Shown here piece after piece: positions 37,264-47,017 of a DNA stretch of 64,000 bases. Numbering within the stretch: position 1 is the stretch's first letter; each line of letters opens with the position of its first letter. Under the pieces are notes generated by a model. That model worked only from the letters and a program-made list of their open reading frames with translations, searched no databases and was not told where the DNA came from. The DNA lies in assembly GCF_003515685.1 (NCBI RefSeq), contig NZ_QWEG01000011.1, positions 1 to 64,000 on the forward strand, written 5' to 3'. Both the position numbers and the translations under genes were made by a program. The DNA comes from Neobacillus notoginsengisoli. Lineage in GTDB: Bacteria; Bacillota; Bacilli; Bacillales; Cytobacillaceae.

Positions 37264-39603
37264 TTATGATCCCGCTTCTTCTTTTTGTTTTGCTATGAGT
37301 ACAGTCCTTGGTTTGCTGCCTTCATATGGCCCAACAACTCCACGGGCTTCCATTTCATCTATCAGCCTCGCAGCCCTTGTATAGCCGATCCTGAACCTCC
37401 TTTGGAGCATGGAAACGGATGCAGTCTGCATTTCTACAATTAATTCCACAGCATCATCATATAGTTCATCTTCCACTTCTCCAGTTACCTCTTGGATGTC
37501 ATCCGGAATCATTTCCTCCTGGTACTGGGCTTTTTGCTGTGAGATGACAAAATCGACTGTCTCTTCTACCTCTTCGTCTGAAAGAAACGCACCTTGGACC
37601 CTAATCGGCTTGGACTCTCCAACTGGAAGGAAGAGCATATCTCCACGGCCGAGTAGCTTTTCCGCGCCGCCCATATCAAGGATAGTCCTTGAATCCGTCA
37701 TGGAAGATACGGCGAATGCAATTCTCGATGGGATATTGGCTTTAATAACCCCGGTAATAACATCAACAGAAGGCCTCTGGGTAGCGATGATTAAATGAAT
37801 TCCCGCTGCTCTTGCCATTTGTGCAAGCCTCGTAATTGAATCTTCCACATCAGAGGAAGCAACCATCATTAAGTCTGCGAGCTCATCAACAATTACAACG
37901 ATAAACGGAAGCAATGGCTGTTTTTCATTTTCCTCGGCATTGTGTCGGCGGATATGATCGTTGTAGCCTTCTATGTTCCGTGTGCCAGTAAATGAAAACA
38001 GTTCATATCTTCTTTCCATTTCATTGACGACTTTCTTTAATGCCTGTGAGGCTTTTTTTGCGTCAGTTACGACTGGAGCGAGCAAATGAGGAACGCCGTT
38101 GTATACATTCAACTCAACCATTTTAGGGTCAATCATCATCAATTTTACTTCATGCGGTTTTGCCCGCATGAGAAGGCTTGTGATGATACCGTTTATGCAC
38201 ACACTTTTTCCGCTCCCTGTCGCGCCGGCGACCAGTAGATGGGGCATTTTATTCAATTCTGCCAAAACAGCTTCGCCTGTAATGTCCCTGCCAAGCCCAA
38301 TAAGAAGCTTGGATTCCGGCCGGTCGTTTTGCGATGACTCCAATACTTCCCTAAGAGAAACCATTGCGACTTTAGAGTTTGGCACCTCGATGCCAATTGC
38401 TGATTTCCCAGGAATCGGCGCCTCTATCCTAATATCCTTTGCTGCAAGGGCGAGGGCCAAATCATCGTGCAGGCTGACAATTTTACTGACTTTAACCCCT
38501 ACATCCGGATGTACCTCATATTTGGTCACAGCCGGTCCGAGATGGACTTGGGTAACCCTTGCTTTCACCCCAAAGCTATGGAAAGTACGCTCCAGCTTGG
38601 CAGCATTTGCGTGGATCAATTCGTATTCACCACTCTGGTCGGATTTCCCAGGAGGCTTTAGGAGACTTAGGGGCGGAAGCTCATAAGACTTGTTCTCTAC
38701 CTCAGTAAATGTAATCGGAGGGGTAATTTCCTCTTCGCCGCTCCCCCCTCTTGGTAGTTCCTCTTTTTCTTCAGGTGCGGTTCCATCCATTGAATGATAG
38801 GCTTTATCTGCAAAGCTAGATATAATCGGTTCCGGTTGGGAGGGCTCTTGCGGTATTTCAACAACAGGAGTCTCTGCTTCTTCATTGTCGATTGGCTGTT
38901 TTTTTGCTGTCGCAATCTCTGTTTTTTTCTGTTTTTGCTTTTTACGCTGTTTTTTTCTTTTTTCTTTCCACTCGGCAAAATCTGCTTTAAATGCCTCTAA
39001 CTGTGAAGTATACGTTTTTGCAAAAAACGAGAATAGTTTACCGAGTACTTCACCGAATGTTTTCCCTGTTAAGAGAATGAGACCACAAGCTATGAGCAGG
39101 CCTGCAATAATTTTAGTCCCTGTTTCCGCAAATAAGTAGTGGAACATCGCGAACAAGACAGCCCCAATCATACCGCCGCCTAAATCATCCAGACCTGGCC
39201 TGCCTTTAACCTCATCCCAAAAAAGTGTCCATGTATTCGCAATGACACTCGGATTCTCAAAAAGGCCATTTTGCGCCAAAAGCCCAAATAGGGTCATATG
39301 GCTAAGGATAAGCAAAGCAGTAAGAATAAGATAAACCCCAACTAGCTTTGCCGGAAACAGAGCAGGTAATGCCCTTTTCCACATTAAAACGATACTGAAG
39401 AGGAGCAACCCTGCCATCCCTGCCATGCTCCATTCCCCGAGCCAGAATTGGAAAAACATCGATACTCCTTTTCCGACTGCTCCCAACTCAGCCATCGAGA
39501 TGACCGATAAGGCCAGCAAAATTAACCCGGTAAGCTCGTATTTAATTGTAGATAGTAATTGACTTTCTTTTTTTCGTGCCTGTCTTCTTTTTCTTTTTGC
39601 CAT
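37264..39603 (-). CDS. spoIIIE: DNA translocase SpoIIIE (FtsK family)
   Basis: 779-aa membrane DNA pump that moves the chromosome into the forespore. A basic N terminus ([12 protein letters not shown]) is followed by four membrane segments (about residues 20-175), a charged linker, then the motor domain with Walker [11 protein letters not shown] and Walker [14 protein letters not shown]. The C-terminal gamma winged helix ([20 protein letters not shown]) reads polar DNA motifs. ATG 39603 has AAGGTGAT upstream. The length agrees with B. subtilis SpoIIIE (787), and the location beside tepA-ylzJ supports SpoIIIE over the paralogue SftA. Confidence 0.96.
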   Translation of the reverse strand: MAKRKRRQARKKESQLLSTIKYELTGLILLALSVISMAELGAVGKGVSMFFQFWLGEWSMAGMAGLLLFSIVLMWKRALPALFPAKLVGVYLILTALLILSHMTLFGLLAQNGLFENPSVIANTWTLFWDEVKGRPGLDDLGGGMIGAVLFAMFHYLFAETGTKIIAGLLIACGLILLTGKTFGEVLGKLFSFFAKTYTSQLEAFKADFAEWKEKRKKQRKKQKQKKTEIATAKKQPIDNEEAETPVVEIPQEPSQPEPIISSFADKAYHSMDGTAPEEKEELPRGGSGEEEITPPITFTEVENKSYELPPLSLLKPPGKSDQSGEYELIHANAAKLERTFHSFGVKARVTQVHLGPAVTKYEVHPDVGVKVSKIVSLHDDLALALAAKDIRIEAPIPGKSAIGIEVPNSKVAMVSLREVLESSQNDRPESKLLIGLGRDITGEAVLAELNKMPHLLVAGATGSGKSVCINGIITSLLMRAKPHEVKLMMIDPKMVELNVYNGVPHLLAPVVTDAKKASQALKKVVNEMERRYELFSFTGTRNIEGYNDHIRRHNAEENEKQPLLPFIVVIVDELADLMMVASSDVEDSITRLAQMARAAGIHLIIATQRPSVDVITGVIKANIPSRIAFAVSSMTDSRTILDMGGAEKLLGRGDMLFLPVGESKPIRVQGAFLSDEEVEETVDFVISQQKAQYQEEMIPDDIQEVTGEVEDELYDDAVELIVEMQTASVSMLQRRFRIGYTRAARLIDEMEARGVVGPYEGSKPRTVLIAKQKEEAGS

Positions 39604-39662
39604 ATTATCACCTTGTATGTATATTGGGCGATTGCTAAATTGCCGCCAAATATAAATAGAAG

Positions 39663-39682
39663 AAGCAGCCCTCCGGCTGCTT
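39663..39682 (-). terminator. Probable terminator of tepA-ylzJ
   Basis: AAGCAGCC/GGCTGCTT stem with a 4-nt loop, followed on the minus strand by CTTCTATTTAT, a weak T tract. It lies about 100 nt after ylzJ. Confidence 0.55.
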
Positions 39683-39783
39683 TCTCCAACGGCCATTCAC
39701 AGTAAGTAACTACATGCAAACCGCCTTATCTCTTAAACCGTAAACTGATTATAACATAAACCATGCATACAATGGACTTTCTC

Positions 39784-39990
39784 TTAACCGGAAATTTTCG
39801 AACCCGGCATGAATCGGCTATCCATGAAATGGGCGGGATCTGTACTTAGTATTCTGACAATCGTATACCCTTGACCGTCTTGCTCCGCCTCCAAAGGCAC
39901 CCCGTCTACTTGAATGATTTGTCGGTCGGCGTTCAAACTGTCCACAGGGGGATAAATTAGCTCCTCAGGCATCATCGTGTATAGAATCAT
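39784..39990 (-). CDS. ylzJ: YlzJ-like small protein
   Basis: 68-aa conserved Bacillus protein of unknown function ([31 protein letters not shown]). It overlaps the tepA stop codon by 4 nt (ATGA), so translation is coupled to the ClpP-like protease. No signal or membrane segment. Confidence 0.88.
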   Translation of the reverse strand: MILYTMMPEELIYPPVDSLNADRQIIQVDGVPLEAEQDGQGYTIVRILSTDPAHFMDSRFMPGSKISG

Positions 39991-40742
39991 TGAATCAACA
40001 CTTCTTTTTCAGTCTTTTGCAACTCGATTAACTCATTTAGCTTCCTCATTGCCACTCCAAGCCCGCCAACCTCATCAATCAAGCCTGTGGCAACTGCATC
40101 GACGCCAACAACATTCGTTCCAATATCCCGTGTCAGATTCCCTTTTGCAAACATAAGGTCTTTAAAGGTCTCAGCAGGAATATTTGAATGGCTTGTGACA
40201 AATTTGACGACCCGCTCCTGCATTTTATCAAGATATTCAAATGTTGCCGGGACCCCGATTACAAGCCCGGTTAACCGAATGGGGTGAATGGTCATTGTCG
40301 CTGTTTCTGCAATAAAACTATAGTCGCAGGATACTGCAATCGGAACTCCTATTGAATGTCCACCGCCAAGGACGATTGATACGGTTGGTTTAGACAGGGA
40401 TGCCAGCATTTCTGAAATTGCGAGGCCTGCTTCTACGTCCCCCCCGACAGTGTTTAATATGACCAGAAGCCCCTCAATTTTCGGATTTTGCTCTATTGCG
40501 ACCAATTGCGGGATAATATGCTCATATTTAGTCGTCTTGTTCTGCGGGGGCAGGGCGAGATGACCTTCAATCTGGCCAACTATCGTCATACAATGGATTC
40601 GTGAGTCACTTGACAGCTGGGGGACATTTGTTACCCCTAATTGCTGGATTTTCTCAATTAGTCCGGAAGATCTTTTCTCCTCTTTTTCCTCGTTCCCTTC
40701 ATCCGGATCCGCCATTCTTCCATTTGGATTGGTTTGGTCCAT
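39987..40742 (-). CDS. tepA: ClpP-like serine protease TepA (YmfB)
   Basis: 251-aa member of the ClpP/crotonase fold. The nucleophile is probably the Ser in [13 protein letters not shown] and the His in [21 protein letters not shown] forms the oxyanion region. B. subtilis TepA was linked to translocation of secreted proteins and to spore germination proteins. A charged N-terminal extension of about 40 residues is typical. It forms a pair with ylzJ upstream of spoIIIE. Confidence 0.93.
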   Translation of the reverse strand: MDQTNPNGRMADPDEGNEEKEEKRSSGLIEKIQQLGVTNVPQLSSDSRIHCMTIVGQIEGHLALPPQNKTTKYEHIIPQLVAIEQNPKIEGLLVILNTVGGDVEAGLAISEMLASLSKPTVSIVLGGGHSIGVPIAVSCDYSFIAETATMTIHPIRLTGLVIGVPATFEYLDKMQERVVKFVTSHSNIPAETFKDLMFAKGNLTRDIGTNVVGVDAVATGLIDEVGGLGVAMRKLNELIELQKTEKEVLIQ

Positions 40743-40812
40743 GACAACCTTCTCCCTTCAGTTTATACGGTTAGTATGAAACCACGGAAGGAAATTCATG
40801 TAACTGAATAGG

Positions 40813-40838
40813 AAAAAGCACCAGCAGATGCTGGTGCT
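40813..40838 (-). terminator. Terminator of rnjB
   Basis: AGCACCAGC/GCTGGTGCT stem with a 4-nt loop, followed on the minus strand by TTTTTCC. Confidence 0.9.
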
Positions 40839-40884
40839 CAAGATAAACTCGGAAAGTTAGATACAAGGGTGACCACTTGTATGT

Positions 40885-42552
40885 TTATGCTTCCATGATA
40901 ATAGGCAAAATCATTGGACGCCTTTTCGTTCTCTCGTAAAGATATTTGTTCAGATCATCTCTGATGTCCTGCTTTAAACTTGACCAATCAAAGAAGTCAC
41001 GGGAGATATTTTTTTCAACAATATCCCTGACCAACTTTCCTGATTCCTCCATCAGTTTTTCTGATTCGCGTACGTAAACGAACCCGCGAGAGATAATTTC
41101 TGGGCCCGCCAGGATTTTCCGTTCCTTTCTCGACAACGTCACTACAACAATCAATGTCCCATCCTGTGATAGCAATCGGCGGTCACGGAGGACAATATTT
41201 CCAACATCCCCAACGCCAATTCCGTCAATCAGGGTATTGCCGGAAGGTACCTTACCGCCAGGCACAAATTTCTCATCTTTAATTTCAACAACTTCCCCAT
41301 TGTCGGGAATGTAAATCTGCTCTCTTGATAGACCGCAGTCTCTGGCAATTTTCTCATGCGCCTTCAACATCCGGTATTCCCCGTGTACCGGAATAAAAAG
41401 TTTCGGCCTCATCAGGTTGATCATAAATTTTAATTCTTCCTGGCTGCCATGGCTCGAAACATGAATCGTTTTCCTATTGGATACCACATTCGCTCCGGCA
41501 CGGAGGAGCATATCGACCGTTTTTGCGAGAAAAAGCTCGCTTCCCCTTAGAGTGGAGGCAGCTATAAGGACAGTATCTCCTTCTTTAATATTCAATTGGC
41601 GGTGGGATTTTCTTGCCATTTTCTGAAGACCTTCAATTGGCTCACCCTGTGACCCGGTCATAAGGACAACGATTTCTTTGTCAGGGAGCCGGCCGATTTC
41701 ACCGGCCGGCACAATTAAGTCTTCACCGATCTCCAAATACCCAAGCTCCACTGCAATATGATAAATACGCTCAAGGCTTTTGCCTACGACAGCGACCTTT
41801 CTGCCTGTTTCCCTTGCAGCATCAAAAACATGCTGTACCCGGTTTATATCCGAGGCGAAGCATGCGGCAATAATCCGTCCGGGAGCGCTATAAAATGTAT
41901 CACACATTTCCCTGGCGACAATGGCTTCTGAAACGGTATAACCCGGTTTTTCAGCTTCAGTACTATCTGAGAGCAGGCAAAGGACCCCCTGCTCGCCGAT
42001 TGCTGCCATTTTGCCGATTTCGGGCCTGTACAATTCTGTGGCACCCTGATCAAATTTGAAATCCCCAGTGTAGACAATTGCTCCCTCGGATGTATTGATG
42101 CATATTCCCACTGACCCGGGAATGCTATGGTTCGTTTTAAAGAATGAAGCAGTTGCGCTTCCTAGATCAATGACTGAGTCTGAAGTAATTTCAATAAACT
42201 CCGCATTGCTTTTAAATTCTTGTTCCTTTAGCTTGGCGGTAGCAAGCGCTAAAGTGAACTCGGTGCCATAAACAGGTACGTTCACTTGGCGGAGCAGATA
42301 GGATAGCGCACCGATATGGTCTTCATGCCCATGGCTAAGAAAGACGGCTTTTACCCTTTCTTTATTGTCAAGCAAATAAGAGATGTCAGGAATCACAATG
42401 TCGATGCCAAGCATTTCATCCTCGGGGAACATTAAGCCCGCATCCATGACATAGATATCCCTGTCCACCTCGCACAGGAACATATTCTTTCCTATTTCTC
42501 CCACTCCCCCAAGGGCGATGATTCTAATTGACTTATTCTTTTTCTTTCGCAA
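40885..42552 (-). CDS. rnjB: Ribonuclease J2
   Basis: 555-aa metallo-beta-lactamase/beta-CASP nuclease, partner of RNase J1 in 5' exonuclease and endonuclease activity. Motif 2 is HGHEDH (residues 74-79), followed by HSIPGSVG, GDFKFD, and the C-terminal HGSQEELKFMIN and PVHGEYRM. Synteny (dapA-rnjB-tepA) and the region GVGDVGNIVLRDRRLLSQDG mark it as J2. From memory B. subtilis J2 has HGHDEN here; the present protein keeps the full HxHxDH metal motif. It has its own terminator. Confidence 0.94.
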   Translation of the reverse strand: MRKKKNKSIRIIALGGVGEIGKNMFLCEVDRDIYVMDAGLMFPEDEMLGIDIVIPDISYLLDNKERVKAVFLSHGHEDHIGALSYLLRQVNVPVYGTEFTLALATAKLKEQEFKSNAEFIEITSDSVIDLGSATASFFKTNHSIPGSVGICINTSEGAIVYTGDFKFDQGATELYRPEIGKMAAIGEQGVLCLLSDSTEAEKPGYTVSEAIVAREMCDTFYSAPGRIIAACFASDINRVQHVFDAARETGRKVAVVGKSLERIYHIAVELGYLEIGEDLIVPAGEIGRLPDKEIVVLMTGSQGEPIEGLQKMARKSHRQLNIKEGDTVLIAASTLRGSELFLAKTVDMLLRAGANVVSNRKTIHVSSHGSQEELKFMINLMRPKLFIPVHGEYRMLKAHEKIARDCGLSREQIYIPDNGEVVEIKDEKFVPGGKVPSGNTLIDGIGVGDVGNIVLRDRRLLSQDGTLIVVVTLSRKERKILAGPEIISRGFVYVRESEKLMEESGKLVRDIVEKNISRDFFDWSSLKQDIRDDLNKYLYERTKRRPMILPIIMEA

Positions 42553-42702
42553 TTTCTGTTTCCTCCTACGATGATTTAGCCCGACTCTAGATCAGTTATC
42601 ATCATTATACTTGAATGCGGAAAATCTTTACAACCCTATACCCTTTACCCCCTTGAAATCATAAAATTCACTTGGCTGAACTAAACAATCTTTCTGGCCG
42701 GC

Positions 42703-42737
42703 AAAAAAAGCAGCAGGCTGTCATCATGCCTGCTGCT
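42703..42737 (-). terminator. Terminator of dapA
   Basis: AGCAGCAGGC/GCCTGCTGCT 10-bp stem with a 9-nt loop, followed on the minus strand by seven T. Confidence 0.92.
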
Positions 42738-42768
42738 GATGTATTCACTGGAATTGTCTTTGTACCGA

Positions 42769-43650
42769 TTACGATGGCTGATGGATGCCTAAAACGGATG
42801 ATAATGTTGCACGTTCTTCAGCATTTAAAGGAACAAGCGGAAGCCTCACTGATCCAACATCAAGCCCTTTTAGCTGCAATGCTGTCTTTACTGGAGCAGG
42901 GCTAGGTGCCGTAAAAAGACCAAGCATGACCGGTAGCAGTTCCTGATGAAGCTTTGCCGCGCGTCCTGTGTCGTTCATAAAAAAGGCCTGAACCATTTCC
43001 TGCATTTCTTTGCCAATGACATGGGAGGCAACGGATACGATGCCATACCCGCCAATTGAAAGAACTGGCAGTGTTAATCCATCATCCCCGCTGTATAAAA
43101 TAAAGTCATCCGGAGTATTTGCGATGATTTTGGTCATTGCGTTCAAGTCTCCGCTCGCTTCTTTTACAGCGATGATATTCGGGATTTGGGACAGGCGGAT
43201 GATTGTATCCGGGGAAATATTGACTGATGCCCTGCCTGGAATATTGTAGACCATGATTGGCAATGAAGTTGATTCAGCCACTGCCTTAAAATGTTGGTAA
43301 AGCCCTTCCTGGTTCGGTTTATTGTAATAAGGGGCAACTACCATAACAGCATCCACGCCAAGTTGTTCAGCCTTCTTCGTCATTTCAATGGATTCGTAGG
43401 TATTGTTGCTACCTGTTCCAGCGATCACAGGAATCCTTCCGGCAGCTGTTTTGACTGCATGCGCGAACAGGGCGAGCTTTTCTTCCTTTGACATTGTTGG
43501 TGATTCACCGGTAGTTCCTGCTATTACCAAAGAGTCTGTCCCATTGTCAATTAAGTGGTTAATTAACTGAGTTGTTTTCTGAAAATCGATATGGCCTTTT
43601 TTGTCAAAAGGGGTTACCATTGCTGTCGAGATTCTTCCAAAATTAATCAT
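42769..43650 (-). CDS. dapA: 4-hydroxy-tetrahydrodipicolinate synthase DapA
   Basis: Condenses aspartate semialdehyde with pyruvate. The 293-aa TIM-barrel protein has GTTGESPTMSKEE, YYNKPNQEG, the catalytic YNIPGR and the Schiff-base lysine in AVKEASGD. I use ATG 43650 (MINFGRISTAMVTPFD), matching B. subtilis; an in-frame GTG four codons earlier is possible. In B. subtilis it ends the dpaA-dpaB-asd-dapG-dapA operon. Here a dapG terminator and repeat element A come between dapG and dapA. Confidence 0.97.
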   Translation of the reverse strand: MINFGRISTAMVTPFDKKGHIDFQKTTQLINHLIDNGTDSLVIAGTTGESPTMSKEEKLALFAHAVKTAAGRIPVIAGTGSNNTYESIEMTKKAEQLGVDAVMVVAPYYNKPNQEGLYQHFKAVAESTSLPIMVYNIPGRASVNISPDTIIRLSQIPNIIAVKEASGDLNAMTKIIANTPDDFILYSGDDGLTLPVLSIGGYGIVSVASHVIGKEMQEMVQAFFMNDTGRAAKLHQELLPVMLGLFTAPSPAPVKTALQLKGLDVGSVRLPLVPLNAEERATLSSVLGIHQPS

Positions 43651-43698
43651 TTTCTTTATCACCCGTCCTTTTAATTGGTGGCTCTGTTAAATTTGGCT

Positions 43699-43828
43699 GT
43701 TGATTTCCACTACGGGCAGACGCTTTCCGCGGGGCGACTGTGGAGCCTCCTCGGCGCATAAAACGCCTGTGGGGTCACCGCCTTGCCGCTAGATCCCTCC
43801 GGAGTCGGTGCCCTACGCTCCAATCAAC
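43699..43828. repeat. Dispersed hairpin element, copy A (upstream of dapA)
   Basis: A 130-bp element bounded by GTTGATT (43699-43705) and AATCAAC (43822-43828). Inside are GGGCA/TGCCC near the ends, CGCTTTCCGCGGGGCG, TGGAGCCTCCTCGGCG and a GGCG/CGCC hairpin (43753-43767). It is about 80% alike to the element at 55684-55868 over the first 90 bp, in the same orientation, and likewise lies between a terminator and a minus-strand start codon (49 bp upstream of dapA). It holds no ORF. Confidence 0.92.
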
Positions 43829-43858
43829 GTAGTTTAAAATCACCCTTCTCCTTTAACA

Positions 43859-43883
43859 AAGCCTGAATGATTTGGCAGGCTCG
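43859..43883 (-). terminator. Probable terminator of dapG
   Basis: On the minus strand AGCCTG/CAGGCT stem with a 10-nt loop, followed by TTGTT. It is weak in T content but placed right after dapG. Confidence 0.5.
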
Positions 43884-43916
43884 GCACCTGCCGGCTGAGT
43901 GTGTTTGGAAAAAGCG

Positions 43917-45164
43917 TTAGTAATAATCTGATCTGTACGGTTCTGCTGTTTCGTTTTCAAGCTCGAATGCGTCGTGCAGTGCATTGACGGCTTTGACTAA
44001 GTCCTCCTGTTTTACGAGCACCCAGATGGTTGTATGGCTGTCCGCAGATTGAAGGATCCGAATTCCTTGGCCCGCCAGTGCGGTCACAATTTTCGCGGTG
44101 ACTCCGGGAACCCCCGCCATTCCTGCGCCGACGACCGATACTTTGGCGCATGCCCTTTCAACAGAAGGTTCATGGCCAAGGCTGTTTAATACCGAGATTG
44201 CTTTGTCAGCTGAATCTTCGGATACCGTGTACACCACCCCATTAGGAGAGATGTTAATAAAGTCTACCGAGATTTTTTCATTTGCCATGGCCTTGAAGAC
44301 TTCTGACTGCAAATTATATTGGTCCTTCTTGGCAAAAACCTTTATTTGCGTTACATGTGGGACATGGGCAATTCCAGTCACTGGCCGTTCATTTACATCA
44401 ATTCCCGCACCAGATTTCGACTGGCCAGTGACAAGCGTGCCTTGCCCCTCGGAATAGGTGGAACGGATGCGCATTGGGACTTTTGCCTGCATGGCAATTT
44501 CAACTGCGCGCGGATGGATGACCTTGGCTCCCTGATAGGCCAAATTACAGACCTCTGTATAGGTGACAATCGGCAACGGCCGCGCATTTTCGGCGATGCG
44601 CGGATCTGCTGTCATAATTCCTTCTACATCTGTAAAAATATCAATCCATTCCGCGTTAAGGGCAGCCCCAATAGCGGCGGCTGACACATCGCTTCCTCCC
44701 CTTCCGATGGTGGTGACATCACCATTTTCGGCTATTCCCTGGAATCCTGCCACAATAGCCACATCTGCCTCTTCCAGTTCCTCGAGGAGCCTGCCACACT
44801 GCATTTCCATTATTTTCGCATTTGTATGGTCATCATTTGTCCGAAATCCTGCCTGGGCTCCATTAAGGGCAACAGCCTTAATACCTGATTCAAGCAAAAG
44901 TGACGTAAATACAATGCTGGAAATAATCTCACCGCAGGACATCAGCATATCAATCTCCCGCCTGCTGATTTTTCCGTAACTTTTTTCAATTAATGATAAT
45001 AATGTATCCGTCGCATACGAATCGCCTTTTCGGCCCATCGCCGATACGACAACGATTACCTTATAGCCTTCTAAAAGGGCATTTTCTATATGTTTTTTTG
45101 CATTCTGCCTGCTCTCTTCATTTCTGACGGATGTACCGCCAAACTTCTGGACTATGACTTTCAT
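43917..45164 (-). CDS. dapG: Aspartokinase I (DapG type)
   Basis: Phosphorylates aspartate, the first step to lysine, threonine, methionine and dipicolinate. The 415-aa protein has the kinase motifs VQKFGGTSV, GRGGSDVSAAAIGAALNA and FTDVEGIMTADPR, and two C-terminal ACT domains (about 270-400). DapG in B. subtilis is the diaminopimelate-sensitive isozyme in the dpa operon; the position here agrees. It lies 26 bp after asd. Confidence 0.95.
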   Translation of the reverse strand: MKVIVQKFGGTSVRNEESRQNAKKHIENALLEGYKVIVVVSAMGRKGDSYATDTLLSLIEKSYGKISRREIDMLMSCGEIISSIVFTSLLLESGIKAVALNGAQAGFRTNDDHTNAKIMEMQCGRLLEELEEADVAIVAGFQGIAENGDVTTIGRGGSDVSAAAIGAALNAEWIDIFTDVEGIMTADPRIAENARPLPIVTYTEVCNLAYQGAKVIHPRAVEIAMQAKVPMRIRSTYSEGQGTLVTGQSKSGAGIDVNERPVTGIAHVPHVTQIKVFAKKDQYNLQSEVFKAMANEKISVDFINISPNGVVYTVSEDSADKAISVLNSLGHEPSVERACAKVSVVGAGMAGVPGVTAKIVTALAGQGIRILQSADSHTTIWVLVKQEDLVKAVNALHDAFELENETAEPYRSDYY

Positions 45165-45190
45165 TCAAGCACCCCAAAACTGGTTTCTGT

Positions 45191-46246
45191 TTATTTCTTC
45201 TTGACAACGCCTAAGTTGACGAGGCTCTCAGCAATTTGGACGGTGTTCCATGCAGCGCCTTTTTGTAGATTGTCTGACACAACCCACATATGGAAACCTT
45301 TGTTGTTATCCAAATCCTTTCGAATCCTTCCGACAAACACATCTTTTTTGCCAACACAATCAGCAGGCATTGGATAAACTTGATTGGCGGGATCATCCTG
45401 GAGGACAACTCCAGGCGCTTCTTTCAAAAGCTCCTTAATCGAGTCCGCAGTCACATCGTCTGATTCTATTTCAAAATAAATAGATTCTGAATGGCCCGTC
45501 TCAATCGGAAGCCTGACACAAGTAGCAGCAACGTGAAGATTTGAATCGTGCATGATTTTCTTTGTTTCGTTCATCATTTTCAATTCTTCAAATGTATACC
45601 CATTATCTTCAAATTTATCGATTTGCGGTATCGCATTGAATGCAATTTGATAATGCTTTTCTCCTGTTTTCACAGGGAGCACTTTCGGTTCATATGGTTT
45701 CCCATCAATCAGTGCGCGTGTTTCAAGTTCGAGTTCCTCAATCGCCGCATTCCCCGCACCTGAGACTGCCTGATAAGTGGACACGATAATCTTTTTCAGG
45801 CCGTATTTCTTGCGGACTGGTTCCAATGCGACAACCATCTGAATGGTCGAGCAATTCGGATTTGCAATAATTCCTTTATGGGAGCGGACATCCTCTTCGT
45901 TTACCTCAGGTACCACGAGCGGAACATCCGGATCCATCCGGAAAGCACTCGTATTATCAATGACGATGGCCCCGCGTTTTGCAGCCTCCGGAGCGAGTTC
46001 CATCGATACGCTTCCTCCTGCGCTGAACAAGGCAATATCTATCCCGTCAAAGCTCTCAGGCCTTGCTTCTTGTATTATAAGTTCATTTCCACCCACATTG
46101 ACTTTCTTTCCCGCAGAGCGGGCTGATGATAGCAAGACAAGCTTTTTATACGGAAAGTCCCGTTTCATAAGAGTTTCAATTATTTGCTGGCCAACAGCAC
46201 CTGTTGCGCCGACTACTGCGATAGTTAATCCATTTTGATCGTTCAT
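45191..46246 (-). CDS. asd: Aspartate-semialdehyde dehydrogenase
   Basis: 351-aa NADPH-dependent enzyme that reduces aspartyl phosphate. N-terminal GATGAVGQQI is the cofactor loop. The catalytic Cys is in NPNCSTIQMV and the acid-base His in RLPIETGHSES. It has its own probable promoter with a palindrome in the spacer and precedes dapG. It supplies semialdehyde to DapA for lysine and, in the mother cell, for dipicolinate. Confidence 0.97.
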   Translation of the reverse strand: MNDQNGLTIAVVGATGAVGQQIIETLMKRDFPYKKLVLLSSARSAGKKVNVGGNELIIQEARPESFDGIDIALFSAGGSVSMELAPEAAKRGAIVIDNTSAFRMDPDVPLVVPEVNEEDVRSHKGIIANPNCSTIQMVVALEPVRKKYGLKKIIVSTYQAVSGAGNAAIEELELETRALIDGKPYEPKVLPVKTGEKHYQIAFNAIPQIDKFEDNGYTFEELKMMNETKKIMHDSNLHVAATCVRLPIETGHSESIYFEIESDDVTADSIKELLKEAPGVVLQDDPANQVYPMPADCVGKKDVFVGRIRKDLDNNKGFHMWVVSDNLQKGAAWNTVQIAESLVNLGVVKKK

Positions 46247-46324
46247 TTTTGAATGCTCCTTCCCGTTTAAAAAGCGTACGATGATGATCTTTCACTTTTT
46301 CGGAACAGTTAACGTCCCTTTTAA

Positions 46325-46354
46325 AGTATATCAGCGGGACATGCCCGCCGACAA
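46325..46354 (-). promoter_or_regulatory. Candidate asd promoter with palindromic spacer
   Basis: On the minus strand TTGTCG (46349-46354) and TATACT (46325-46330) are separated by 18 bp, of which 15 form the palindrome GCGGG-CATGT-CCCGC (46334-46348). A regulator bound here would sit between the two boxes. Confidence 0.5.
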
Positions 46355-46423
46355 ACTTTTAAACATTCTATCATAATCTCATAGCGAAAAACACACTAAC
46401 CATTTGGTAACCAGGACCTTTCC

Positions 46424-47017
46424 TTAATCTAAATACCGTTCAACTAGAACTGGCTGTAGTTGGACTCCTTGTATGGCGAATTCTACTGATTCTTTTAGCA
46501 GCGTCATTCTTGCGACCATGGAGTTCGGCTTGTTAGTTGGATCATCCTGCCCGAATGGAATAAAATAGATGTTTTTCGAAGCCATAAGCCTCATAAGATT
46601 GACTCCATTCAGTCCGAGAGCATCATTGGTCGAGATCCCAAGTACGACGGGCTTTTGGTTCCTTAGCGTTGCCTTAGCTGCCATCAGTACCGGCGAGTCA
46701 TTGATTGCGTTTGCGAACTTGCTCATCGATGCGCCTGTCATCGGGGCAATGACCATGCAGTCAAGCGGTTCTTTGGGACCGAGAGGCTCAGCTTTTACAA
46801 TTGAATCAATGACTGTTTTCCCTGTCAGTGTTTCGATTCTTTCAATCCAGTCTTCCCCCTTGCCAAAGCGGGTTTCTGTGTTTTTTACCGTGAAAGTGAC
46901 GATGGGGACAACATCAGCTCCTTCTTCTACAAGCCGCTTGATTTCCGGATAGACGGCATCATACGTACAATGTGACCCTGTCAGCCCAAAACCGATTCTT
47001 TTCCCTTTTAGACTCAT
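46424..47017 (-). CDS. dpaB: Dipicolinate synthase subunit B
   Basis: 197-aa flavoprotein-like (Flavodoxin/HFCD fold) subunit that acts with DpaA to make dipicolinic acid in the mother cell. Typical features: KRIGFGLTGSHCTYD at the N terminus and PMTGASMSKFANAINDSPVLMAAKATLRNQ. It overlaps dpaA by 4 nt. Gene name in B. subtilis is spoVFB. Confidence 0.95.
   Translation of the reverse strand: MSLKGKRIGFGLTGSHCTYDAVYPEIKRLVEEGADVVPIVTFTVKNTETRFGKGEDWIERIETLTGKTVIDSIVKAEPLGPKEPLDCMVIAPMTGASMSKFANAINDSPVLMAAKATLRNQKPVVLGISTNDALGLNGVNLMRLMASKNIYFIPFGQDDPTNKPNSMVARMTLLKESVEFAIQGVQLQPVLVERYLD

Noticed and set aside
45165-46423. Lysine riboswitch in front of dapG or asd
   Set aside because: The dapG leader is only 26 bp and the asd leader about 70 bp; neither shows the conserved L-box helices.
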